NCBI GenBank assembly: GCA_016201045.1
Contig: JACQDM010000002.1
Span: 372,001 to 436,000 of the forward strand
Direction of reading: 5' to 3'
Source: Afipia sp.
GTDB lineage: Bacteria; Pseudomonadota; Alphaproteobacteria; Rhizobiales; Xanthobacteraceae
Length of the DNA stretch: 64,000 nt
In this document: in pieces, positions 45,027 to 53,154 of the stretch
Position numbering within the stretch: position 1 is the stretch's first letter
Layout: the number at the start of each line of letters is the position of its first letter
Notes under the pieces: generated by a model
What the model was told of the DNA's origin: nothing
Seen by the model: the letters and a program-made list of their open reading frames with translations, nothing else
Database searches by the model: none
Program-made: the position numbers and the translations under genes

Positions 45027-45968
45027 TTAAGAACACAATTGAGCCAGCGCGCACGAAGCAATTCGTGCGCGCTGCGAGTCTGAGCGACTGGTAAGAATGA
45101 TCGGCACGCGCGCGCCGAGGATCACTCCGGCGCATTCGCCACCAGCCAGATACACCAGCGACTTGTAGAGGATGTTGCCGACGTCGAGACTCGGCACCAT
45201 CAGTATGTCGGGATCGCCAGCCACCGGCGAAGAAATACTCTTTGTCGCGGCGGATGCTTTTGAAATTGCGTTATCGAATCCGAACGGCCCGTCGATTGTG
45301 GCCATTGCAAAGGCATTGAGCTTGGCGCGCTTCACCAGTTCGCCGGCATCGACGCTGGACGCGATATGAGGGTTGACATACTCCACCGCGGACAAAAGCC
45401 CAATCTTTGGATTAGCGACGTCAATCTTGTGCGCGAAGGCAATGATGTTTTCGAGAATCGTGACCTTATCGTCGAGCGTTGGCGCGATGTTGACGACAGC
45501 ATCCGTCAGCATCAATGGCTTGTGATAGGCGGGAAGATCGAACCAGAACACGTGACTCATGCGCCGCGCCTGACGCAGATTGCCCTCGCGTGAAACGACC
45601 GCGCCCAACAGTTCGTCCGTATGTTGCGAGCCTTTCATGAGGGCGCCGACTTCGCCCGCGCTCGCCAGCGCTACGGCTTTTCGCGACGCGAGAACAGGAT
45701 CGTCATCGGTCTCGACAATTCTGATCCCGTTGAGGCTCGCCTTCAAGGTCGTAGCGCAGTTTTCGATTTTCGCGCGCGGCCCGATGAGAATCGGCTTGAT
45801 CACGCCTTTGTCACGAGCGGACAGAGCTGCGCCAAGCGAATCCGTCGAACACGGATAGGCGACCGCAACAGCCAGCTCTCCTTTTCCTCGCGCACGCTGC
45901 TCCATCGCGTCGAGACGGGGAAATGAATATTTCGGGGTATTTTCCATTTCAACCTTGTTATTCTGCAA
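45027..45968 (-). CDS. pta: Phosphate acetyltransferase (short Pta)
   Basis: This 313-residue protein is of the PTA_PTB family, single-domain form. Motifs include the ILIGPRAKIE stretch near residue 80, ALMKGSQHTDELLGAVV near 128, RMSHVFWFDLPAYHKPLMLTDAVVN near 160 and VGNILYKSLVYLAGGECAGVILGA near 265. It turns the acetyl phosphate made by Xsc into acetyl-CoA. It overlaps the end of the IclR gene by 11 bp, and both diverge from xsc. A stable hairpin lies in its last codons. Confidence 0.9.
   Translation of the reverse strand: MQNNKVEMENTPKYSFPRLDAMEQRARGKGELAVAVAYPCSTDSLGAALSARDKGVIKPILIGPRAKIENCATTLKASLNGIRIVETDDDPVLASRKAVALASAGEVGALMKGSQHTDELLGAVVSREGNLRQARRMSHVFWFDLPAYHKPLMLTDAVVNIAPTLDDKVTILENIIAFAHKIDVANPKIGLLSAVEYVNPHIASSVDAGELVKRAKLNAFAMATIDGPFGFDNAISKASAATKSISSPVAGDPDILMVPSLDVGNILYKSLVYLAGGECAGVILGARVPIILTSRSDSQRARIASCALAQLCS
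45047..45074. terminator. Hairpin at the convergent MFS/pta junction
   Basis: A perfect 12-bp stem (AGCGCGCACGAA and complement) with a GCAA loop lies inside the last codons of pta and about 36 bp after the convergent MFS stop. There is no long T-run on either side, so termination may be weak or factor-assisted. Confidence 0.5.
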
Positions 45969-46728
45969 GCGTCGCGGCGACTTCCAGCGCCGCGCTCTGA
46001 ACGATTGAAAGTTTGGTGAGAAGATCTCGGTGTGTCATGCGTGTCACCGGCGCCTGAATAGCCAGCGCGGCGACGCAGACATTGGAGCGGCCCTTGCGCT
46101 GCATCACGGGGACGGCAAGACACGCCAGCCCGCGCATGAATTCTTCGCGGTCGAGCGCGTAGCCGTCGCGCCGGATGTCACCAAGTTCCTTGAGAAGTTC
46201 CTTTTTGCCGCCGAGCGTGTTCTCGGTCAGCTTCTCGAATGTCGAAGCCTCGATGATGAGATCGCGTTTGCTCGGCGGCATCAGTGCGAGGAACAGTTTT
46301 CCGCTTGCAGAGCAATAGGCGGGAACGCGCGATCCCGGCTGAAAGGTGATGCGCAGCGGCCAGCTCGATTCGACACGATCCAGATATGAAATCTCCGTGC
46401 CGTCGAGCACGGTGAGATTGCACGCTTCGCCGACGGTGGCAGCGACGCGCTGTAAAATTTCGTGCCGCACTTTTCCAGTGACGCTATTGGTGAGGATCGC
46501 AAAAGCGATCTGGGACGCGCGGGGAGCCAGTTCAAAATGGCGTCCGCCGGGGGTGCGCTGAACAAGACCCGCCGTCTCAAGCGCGCCGAGCCAGCGATGA
46601 ACCGTGGGTTTTGGAACGTTCACCAGCGACGACAGTTCAGCCAGCGTCGCGGGATGCTGCAGACCCGCAATCGCTTCCACAATTCCGAACGGCTTCATCC
46701 CACCAGCAAGGTCGTTCATAGCATTCAA
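45958..46728 (-). CDS. IclR family regulator beside xsc and pta
   Basis: This 256-residue protein has the IclR winged helix (LAELSSLVNVPKPTVHRWLG) and effector domain (ISYLDRVESSWPLRITF, SRVPAYCSASGKLFL). It is co-transcribed with pta (11-bp overlap) and diverges from xsc over a 123-bp AT-rich gap. It is the likely regulator of xsc and pta. Its effector signature is close to that of the IclR at 41167, suggesting a shared or similar effector such as sulfoacetaldehyde. Confidence 0.92.
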   Translation of the reverse strand: MNAMNDLAGGMKPFGIVEAIAGLQHPATLAELSSLVNVPKPTVHRWLGALETAGLVQRTPGGRHFELAPRASQIAFAILTNSVTGKVRHEILQRVAATVGEACNLTVLDGTEISYLDRVESSWPLRITFQPGSRVPAYCSASGKLFLALMPPSKRDLIIEASTFEKLTENTLGGKKELLKELGDIRRDGYALDREEFMRGLACLAVPVMQRKGRSNVCVAALAIQAPVTRMTHRDLLTKLSIVQSAALEVAATLAE

Positions 46729-46743
46729 AATACACTAATATTC

Positions 46744-46780
46744 CGAAAAATGAAACAAAAAATGATAAAAAACGAAAAAT
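46744..46780. promoter_or_regulatory. AT-rich control region with direct repeats upstream of xsc
   Basis: CGAAAAAT occurs at 46744-46751 and again at 46773-46780, 29 bp apart on the same strand, within an A-rich run. It lies in the gap between the divergent IclR and xsc genes, so it may be a regulator site or intrinsically bent DNA. Confidence 0.35.
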
Positions 46781-46851
46781 TTGTTGCTTCTGGCGGGTGG
46801 GCATGTAATTTCCGGCCAGAATTTCAGCCTCGTAATTAAAGGGTATCGGTC

Positions 46852-48627
46852 ATGAAGATGACGACGGAAGAAGCCTTCGTAAAAGTCCTGCAGATGCACG
46901 GCATCGAGCATGCCTTCGGAATCATCGGATCGGCGTTCATGCCGATCTCGGATTTGTTTCCGCAAGCGGGCATCACCTTCTGGGACGTCGCGCACGAAAC
47001 CAATGGCGGACTGATCTGCGACGGCTACACGCGTTCGACCGGCAAGATGGCGATGGCGATTGCGCAGAACGGCCCCGGCATCACCGGCTTCGTCACGCCG
47101 ATCAAGACCGCATATTGGAATCACACGCCGATGCTCTTGGTGACGCCTCAGGCGGCGAACAAGACCATCGGGCAGGGCGGCTTCCAGGAAGTCGAGCAGA
47201 TGGCGCTGTTCCGCGATATGGTCTGCTATCAGGAAGAAGTGCGCGATCCGTCGCGCGTGCCGGAAGTTCTCAACCGCGTCCTCCTGAAGGCGAAGCGTCT
47301 GTCGGCACCTGCGCAGCTCAACATCCCGCGCGATTTCTGGACGCAGGTGATAGACGTCAATCTGCCGGCCATCGTCGAGTTTGAGCGTCCCGCCGGCGGT
47401 GAGCACGCGATTGCGGAAGCGGCCAAGCTACTGTCCGAAGCGAAGTTTCCCGTCATTCTCTCCGGCGCAGGCGTCGTTCTCGCAAACGGCATCAAGGTGT
47501 GCGCGGCTCTCGCCGAGAAGCTCGATGCGCCGGTCTGCAACAACTATCAGCACAACGACTCTTTCCCCGGCAATCACCGTCTCGCCGTCGGCCCGCTCGG
47601 CTACAACGGCTCGAAGGCGGCGATGGAATTGGTTGCGAAGGCCGACGTCGTGCTCGCACTCGGCACGCGCCTCAATCCGTTCTCGACGCTGCCGGGTTAT
47701 GGCATCGACTATTGGCCGAAAACCGCGAAGATCATTCAGGTCGACATCAATCCGGATCGCATCGGTCTGACGAAGCCAGTCACCGTCGGCATCTGCGGTG
47801 ACGCGAAGCTCGTTGCAGAAGCAATCCTCGCAAAGCTCGCGCCGAGCGCCGGCAACGCTGGTCGCGACGACCGCAAGGCGTTGATCCACTCTACCAAGTC
47901 GAAGTGGTTGCAGACTTTGTCGAGCATGGATCACGAGGATGACGATCCGGGCACGAACTGGAACGAGGAAGCGCGCAAGCGCGACAAGGACCGCATGTCG
48001 CCGCGTCAGGCGTGGCGCGCCATTCAGGCGGGCTTGCCGCGCGACGCGATTATATCCAGCGACATCGGCAACAACTGCGCCATCGGCAACGCCTATCCGA
48101 CGTTCGATGAAGGTCGCAAGTACCTCGCGCCGGGCCTTTTCGGCCCGTGCGGTTACGGCTTCCCGTCGATCATCGGCGCGAAGATAGGCAATCCCGACAC
48201 GCCTTGTGTCGGCTTCGCCGGCGACGGTGCGTTCGGCATTTCCATGAACGAAATGAGCTCGGTCGGCCGCAAGGAATGGCCGGGCATCACAATGGTCGTA
48301 TTCCGTAACTATCAGTGGGGCGCGGAAAAGCGAAACTCGATTCTCTGGTACGACAACAATTTTGTGGGCACTGAACTCGATCCGCATCTGAGCTACGCGA
48401 AGGTCGCCGAAGGCTGCGGACTCAAGGGCGTTACTGTGAAGACGCAGCAGGAATTGACCGATGCGCTACGCGAATCCTGCGAAGCGCAGAAAAAGGGCAC
48501 CACGACGTTCATCGAAGTGCTGCTTAATCAGGAACTCGGTGAGCCATTCCGCCGTGACGCGATGAAAAAGCCTGTGAAGGTCGCGGGTATCGATCGCGCC
48601 GACATGCGGCCCCAGAAAGTCGGCTGA
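46852..48627 (+). CDS. xsc: Sulfoacetaldehyde acetyltransferase
   Basis: This 591-residue thiamine-diphosphate enzyme converts sulfoacetaldehyde plus phosphate to acetyl phosphate and sulfite. The cofactor-activating Glu is Glu 49 in DVAHETNGG; the TPP/Mg motif runs from GDGAFGISMNEMSS to FRNYQWGAEKRNS. QAANKTIGQGGFQEVEQM and CNNYQHNDSFPGNH are typical of Xsc and separate it from acetolactate synthase and glyoxylate carboligase. It is the meeting point of both proposed sulfonate routes. A strong terminator follows. Confidence 0.96.
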   Translation: MKMTTEEAFVKVLQMHGIEHAFGIIGSAFMPISDLFPQAGITFWDVAHETNGGLICDGYTRSTGKMAMAIAQNGPGITGFVTPIKTAYWNHTPMLLVTPQAANKTIGQGGFQEVEQMALFRDMVCYQEEVRDPSRVPEVLNRVLLKAKRLSAPAQLNIPRDFWTQVIDVNLPAIVEFERPAGGEHAIAEAAKLLSEAKFPVILSGAGVVLANGIKVCAALAEKLDAPVCNNYQHNDSFPGNHRLAVGPLGYNGSKAAMELVAKADVVLALGTRLNPFSTLPGYGIDYWPKTAKIIQVDINPDRIGLTKPVTVGICGDAKLVAEAILAKLAPSAGNAGRDDRKALIHSTKSKWLQTLSSMDHEDDDPGTNWNEEARKRDKDRMSPRQAWRAIQAGLPRDAIISSDIGNNCAIGNAYPTFDEGRKYLAPGLFGPCGYGFPSIIGAKIGNPDTPCVGFAGDGAFGISMNEMSSVGRKEWPGITMVVFRNYQWGAEKRNSILWYDNNFVGTELDPHLSYAKVAEGCGLKGVTVKTQQELTDALRESCEAQKKGTTTFIEVLLNQELGEPFRRDAMKKPVKVAGIDRADMRPQKVG

Positions 48628-48662
48628 TCAACCAAGTAGAAAATCGTTTAGTCAACTTAAGG

Positions 48663-48698
48663 GCGCCGGCATTGCATTGATGCCGGCGCTCTTTTTTT
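48663..48698 (+). terminator. Rho-independent terminator of xsc
   Basis: A perfect 10-bp stem (GCGCCGGCAT and complement) with a 7-nt loop is followed by TCTTTTTTT. It lies 36 bp after the xsc stop, so xsc is probably transcribed on its own. Confidence 0.93.
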
Positions 48699-48759
48699 GT
48701 GGACCGACGCCCGGATTGTCCTGTTCAATTCAGGCGTGGACTTGAAGAGGAGGGCTGTC

Positions 48760-49188
48760 ATGTCCGGTCATATCGATCCGACCAAAGAGGTATTCGCCGC
48801 ATTTCGCAACAACGACCGGCCCGGTCCGATCCAGATGCTCAATCTCGTCCGCCTCCATGCCAGGGCAAAATATCCTGACGGCCGCGATGTTTCGGGTGCG
48901 GAGGCTTACCAAAGTTACGGACGCGAAAGCGCCCCGGTATTTCAGCGGCTCGGCGGCAAGATCGTCTGGCAGGGCAAGTTCGAGTTGATGCTGATCGGTC
49001 CTGCGCAGGAGCGGTGGGATCATTGCTTTATCGCAGAGTATCCGTCGGTCGAAGCGTTTGTCGAAATGATCCGTGATCCCGTTTACCGCGAAGCTGTCAA
49101 GCATCGTCAGGCAGCTGTCGAAGATTCGCGGTTGATTCGCACTGCGCCGATGAAAATCGGAATGATGTTTGGCGAGATTCCGAAGTAA
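48760..49188 (+). CDS. DUF1330 family protein
   Basis: This 142-residue protein is a dimeric ferredoxin-like alpha/beta protein of the DUF1330 type (PIQMLNLVRLHARAKYPDG, then FIAEYPSVEAFVEMIRDPVYREA). Function is unknown for the family. The ATG at 48760 has GAGGAGGG upstream; the longer frame from 48697 overlaps the terminator and is rejected. It follows the sulfonate island but is cut off from it by the xsc terminator. Confidence 0.8.
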   Translation: MSGHIDPTKEVFAAFRNNDRPGPIQMLNLVRLHARAKYPDGRDVSGAEAYQSYGRESAPVFQRLGGKIVWQGKFELMLIGPAQERWDHCFIAEYPSVEAFVEMIRDPVYREAVKHRQAAVEDSRLIRTAPMKIGMMFGEIPK

Positions 49189-49268
49189 TTGCCTTCAAGC
49201 CTATCAAGCGGCTCGCGCTCCACGTTTACACCAGCGCGTGGCAATGCGATGTATCTTGCCGTGCAGCG

Positions 49269-50795
49269 ATGACGGGAAGCAATTTGACGAAAATCTATGA
49301 CCTTGCGATCATTGGTGGCGGAATTAACGGCTGCGGTATCGCCCGCGATGCTGCGGGCCGGGGAAATTCTGTATTCCTATGCGAAATGAACGATTTGGCG
49401 AGCGGGACATCGTCATGGTCGACGAAACTTATTCATGGCGGCCTTCGCTATCTTGAATACTACGATTTCCGTCTTGTGCGCGAGGCCCTGATCGAGCGCG
49501 AGCTCCTCTGGAAGATAGCGCCGCATATCATTCGTCCGATACGCTTTGTGCTTCCTCACCACGCAGGCTTGCGTCCGGCGTGGCTGCTGCGTCTTGGTCT
49601 GTTCATCTACGATCATCTTGGCGGACGCCATCTGCTGCCAGCTGCGCGGTCGGTCGATCTTCGCCACGACGAGACCGGGCGGTCGCTTGTGCCAGGAAAA
49701 TATACGAAGGGATTTGAATATTCAGACTGCTCCGTCGACGATGCGCGTCTCGTTGCGTTGAACGCGCGCGACGCCGGGGATCGGGGCGCCGTGATACGCA
49801 CGCGGATGAAAGCGATCAGCGCGAAGCCGCATAGCGGTTCCTGGCAGATCACACTCGAAGATTCGAGATCGGGCGAGCGGAGCACTATTTCGGCGCGTGC
49901 GCTCGTCAACGCTGGCGGACCATGGGTCGAGGACGTGCTGACGCGCCGCGCCGGTATCAGCGCCAAGGCAAAGGTTCGACTCGTTCAAGGTTCCCATATT
50001 GTCGTGCCACGTCTCTACGAGCACGACCGCGCGTACACCTTCCAGAACGCTGACGGACGCGTTGTCTTCGTGATTCCCTACCAAGATGACTTCATGCTCA
50101 TCGGCACGACCGACCGCGATTACGACGGCGATCCCGCGAAGGTGAAGCCGTCGAATGAGGAGATCGCCTATCTGTGCGACTCGGTGAACGATTACTTCGC
50201 AAAGCCCATCGGTCCCGAAGATGTCGTGTGGGCGTATGCAGGCGTGCGCCCACTTTATGACGATGGCGCAAGCGAGGCGAAGGCGGCGACGCGGGACTAT
50301 GTTTTAGAATTCGACACGCCTGATGGTCTGCCGTTGCTGTCGGTCTTCGGCGGGAAAATAACGACCTACCGTCGCCTCGCAGAGGAAGCGCTTGAAAAGC
50401 TGTCGCCGTATCTCAACGGCGAGAATGCTTCCGAAGGCTGGACCGCGCAGGCACCGTTGCCGGGTGGCGATTTCGATGTCCTTGCAATCCCGGCGTTGGC
50501 CGATGAATTAAATCGCAAGTACCCGTTTTTAACGAAACTGTTGGCGCTTCGTCTCACGCACGCATACGGAACGAAAGCGAACGACGTCGTCGGAGACGCG
50601 TCCTCTGTCGCCGATCTCGGGCGGCACTTCGGCGCTACGCTTTCTGAACGTGAGGTCCGGTATCTGATGGTGCGGGAGTTTGCATTGACCGCCGAAGATA
50701 TTGTCTGGCGTCGATCTAAACTCGGGCTACGGATGACAAAGCACGAAATCGCGTCGCTCGATGAGTGGATCGCGGGACAGAAACATATATCCTGA
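49269..50795 (+). CDS. glpD: Glycerol-3-phosphate dehydrogenase
   Basis: This 508-residue FAD enzyme oxidises glycerol-3-phosphate to dihydroxyacetone phosphate and feeds electrons to the quinone pool at the inner membrane. Motifs are LAIIGGGINGCGIARDAAGR, GTSSWSTKLIHGGLRYLEYYDF, the active-site loop VRLVQGSHIVVPRLY, FVIPYQDDFMLIGTTDRDYDGDP and GGKITTYRRLAEEA, with a C-terminal helical domain. No glycerol kinase or uptake gene is adjacent. Confidence 0.95.
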   Translation: MTGSNLTKIYDLAIIGGGINGCGIARDAAGRGNSVFLCEMNDLASGTSSWSTKLIHGGLRYLEYYDFRLVREALIERELLWKIAPHIIRPIRFVLPHHAGLRPAWLLRLGLFIYDHLGGRHLLPAARSVDLRHDETGRSLVPGKYTKGFEYSDCSVDDARLVALNARDAGDRGAVIRTRMKAISAKPHSGSWQITLEDSRSGERSTISARALVNAGGPWVEDVLTRRAGISAKAKVRLVQGSHIVVPRLYEHDRAYTFQNADGRVVFVIPYQDDFMLIGTTDRDYDGDPAKVKPSNEEIAYLCDSVNDYFAKPIGPEDVVWAYAGVRPLYDDGASEAKAATRDYVLEFDTPDGLPLLSVFGGKITTYRRLAEEALEKLSPYLNGENASEGWTAQAPLPGGDFDVLAIPALADELNRKYPFLTKLLALRLTHAYGTKANDVVGDASSVADLGRHFGATLSEREVRYLMVREFALTAEDIVWRRSKLGLRMTKHEIASLDEWIAGQKHIS

Positions 50796-50828
50796 CGGAC
50801 TGCGATGTCGGCGGCGCTGCGTGCAATC

Positions 50829-52244
50829 TCAGCGGATTCGCGATGACACGGGATCGCGACTACGAACGACCGTCACCGTAGATGGCGCTCGCGATGCGAC
50901 GACGGCGGAAACGCTGCCCAACATTTTGCGCGATGTTGAATTGGCGCGCGCGCCCATGACGATATGATCGACATGGTTTGAATCGGCGAAGTCAAGCAGG
51001 GCTTGTGCAGGGTCGATCGCTTCAAGAACGTGATAAGTCATTTTATCCTCGGGCAGGTTCAAGGACCTGGCCCAGCCTTTGAGGCGTGCCAAGCGGTCGA
51101 CGTGCTTGTTGTTGCCGCTTTCGTCCAGAGTGCGGTCGATCGCAACGCGGTTGAGCTTTAAGACATTGACGCAAGCCACACGCGCGTCCGGAATGGCGAC
51201 CAGCGTCTGAAGTACTTGCCGTTGAAGCGCTTCGGACAGTTCATTTGTGCTATCGCCCAGATCGATCGCGACCATGATGATGGGTGCCGCCGCGATTTGC
51301 GTGATCACCGAACTCTGCCTTAGCAGCTCAATGTTGTTCTGATCGAATTTTTTCTTCAAAGTGCTCCAGAACGAAGCGGGCTTTGTCTTGGCAGCTCGCG
51401 CTGTCAGCTTCACCTGACTCTGATTGATGAGATCGAATCCGACTTGCGCGGCCGTCGGATAGCGCTCGGCCGGATTGACTTCCAGACAGTGCAATACGAT
51501 TTCCTGCAATTCCGGCGGGTAGTCCGGTCGAATGGCCCGTGGTGGCGTGGGCTCTTTCCACAATCGCCGCTTCATTCCCTTGAGCGTTTGCGATTCTCCG
51601 AAGGGACGTTTCCCCGTCGACAGAAAGTAGATCAAAACGCCCAGCGCAAAGATATCGCTGCGCGGATCGCGGCGAATGCCGAGTATCTGTTCCGGTGCCA
51701 TATACGGCGCGGTCCCGTAGGGCACGCGAAATTCCTCGTCCATAAGGTCGGGAAGCCGGTTGTGATGGGCAAGGCCGAAATCGATCAGAACGATTTCGCC
51801 GCTCGGCCGAGACAAGATGTTGGACGGCTTGATATCGAGATGGATGACGTGCTGACGGTGGATATCGTCGATCGCCGTTGCCACGCGGGCGGCAATATAG
51901 ACCGTCTCTTCGTAGCTCCGAGGCAAATGGTCAAGAAGGGGCATTAGGCTTTCGCCGCCGATGTGCTCCATGACAATGTAGGGCTGATCGGTGAAATCGC
52001 CGGACGCGAAGAATTTCGGGATGTGAGGTCCTGACAGACGGGGAAGGATCATCTGCTCCATCTCGAACCCGACGATCGCGCTTGGATCTTCGCCTTCGAA
52101 CAGCAGAGGCACTTTCATCACGAGTGGAACGTCGATGTCCGAATGCGTCACCTCCCAGATCATCGCCATGCCGCCGGTGTGAATAGCCTCACCGACGACA
52201 AAGCCATCAATCGTCGATCCGGTCGTGAGTCGCGGCTTTGCCAT
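50829..52244 (-). CDS. Ser/Thr protein kinase fused to a universal stress protein domain
   Basis: This 471-residue protein joins a Hanks-type kinase (about residues 12-280) to a C-terminal USP domain (about 320-465). Kinase residues present: Lys 44 in VMKV, Glu in the helix C region (about 62-64), catalytic Asp 137 in VIHLDIKPSN, DFG at 155-157 and APE near 184. The usual HRD Arg is Leu, so activation-loop phosphorylation may not be needed. The USP end MGARANSTSRKMLGSVSAVV resembles ATP-binding USPs. It starts 1 bp from the end of the metallophosphoesterase gene, so the two share an mRNA. Target unknown. Confidence 0.9.
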   Translation of the reverse strand: MAKPRLTTGSTIDGFVVGEAIHTGGMAMIWEVTHSDIDVPLVMKVPLLFEGEDPSAIVGFEMEQMILPRLSGPHIPKFFASGDFTDQPYIVMEHIGGESLMPLLDHLPRSYEETVYIAARVATAIDDIHRQHVIHLDIKPSNILSRPSGEIVLIDFGLAHHNRLPDLMDEEFRVPYGTAPYMAPEQILGIRRDPRSDIFALGVLIYFLSTGKRPFGESQTLKGMKRRLWKEPTPPRAIRPDYPPELQEIVLHCLEVNPAERYPTAAQVGFDLINQSQVKLTARAAKTKPASFWSTLKKKFDQNNIELLRQSSVITQIAAAPIIMVAIDLGDSTNELSEALQRQVLQTLVAIPDARVACVNVLKLNRVAIDRTLDESGNNKHVDRLARLKGWARSLNLPEDKMTYHVLEAIDPAQALLDFADSNHVDHIVMGARANSTSRKMLGSVSAVVASRAPSTVTVVRSRDPVSSRIR

Positions 52245-52985
52245 TCACCGGCCCCGGAACAGTCGATCGGCGAGACTGTGCGGCAGCCCAGCCATTCGGA
52301 TTTTCGATGCTGCCGCTTCGATGTCGTATGGGACGCGATGGTAGGTTATCTCGGATTTCTGATCGTCGAAGATCGAATAGGACGCCGCCGAATGGCCGTC
52401 GCGAGGCTGGCCGACCGATCCAATGACGGCGAGCCATCTGCGCTGTCTGAGAAGCGGAATCGCAACGGCAGGAATAGGCAGAAACGAGGTGAGCTTTTCC
52501 AGCGACGACAACGAATAAATCGCGGGAGCATGCACGTGGCCGCAGAAAGTGACAGAGGCGTGCGTCGCGTTCAGGCTGTGTCGCGCTGTTTCGGAATCGA
52601 CAACATAGTTGAAATGTGCCGGTGCCGCCGCGTCACCGTGAACGTAAAGCCGGGACGATTCTTCAATCGTCATAGGCAGGAGATCGAGAAACCTGATCGA
52701 CTCGTTGCTGAGTTGTGTCCGGGTCCACTCGATTGCGATCTCCGCATTCCTGTTCATAGCCATCGAGGGATCGGAGATTGCCCGATCGTGGTTGCCGACG
52801 ATGGCAATCGCGCCGGCCTCGATCAGCTCCTTGACGCGATTCACGACCCATTCGGGGTCCGCGCCGTAGCCGACATAGTCGCCGAGAAAAATAAGCCGGT
52901 CGGTACCTTGCGTTTCAGCATGAGCGAGGCACACCTCAAATGCTTCGCGGTTGCCATGAATGTCAGACATCAGAGCGTGCAGCAT
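52245..52985 (-). CDS. Calcineurin-like metallophosphoesterase
   Basis: This 246-residue protein has the metal-site motifs of the family in order: SDIHGN near residue 8, GDYVGYG near 35, GNHD near 65 and GHVHAP near 148, with a further His in YVHGDAA. The architecture suits a protein phosphatase or a cyclic or diadenosine nucleotide hydrolase. Because it directly precedes the kinase gene on one transcript, it may reverse that kinase's action; this is inference. No signal peptide. Confidence 0.9.
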   Translation of the reverse strand: MLHALMSDIHGNREAFEVCLAHAETQGTDRLIFLGDYVGYGADPEWVVNRVKELIEAGAIAIVGNHDRAISDPSMAMNRNAEIAIEWTRTQLSNESIRFLDLLPMTIEESSRLYVHGDAAAPAHFNYVVDSETARHSLNATHASVTFCGHVHAPAIYSLSSLEKLTSFLPIPAVAIPLLRQRRWLAVIGSVGQPRDGHSAASYSIFDDQKSEITYHRVPYDIEAAASKIRMAGLPHSLADRLFRGR

Positions 52986-53154
52986 TGAAATCTTTCGTCA
53001 GCAATTCCCGGTCGTACATGACTTTATATCTGCGAAGCAGATTTTAGGTTCCCGGGACGAAAGTCAATTTGACCAAGGTCAATGGCCGCGCGGGCTTTAA
53101 GGAGATACTCACGCGCCGATCTATCGCGATTGACAGGGGGCTAAGTCCAGCCGT

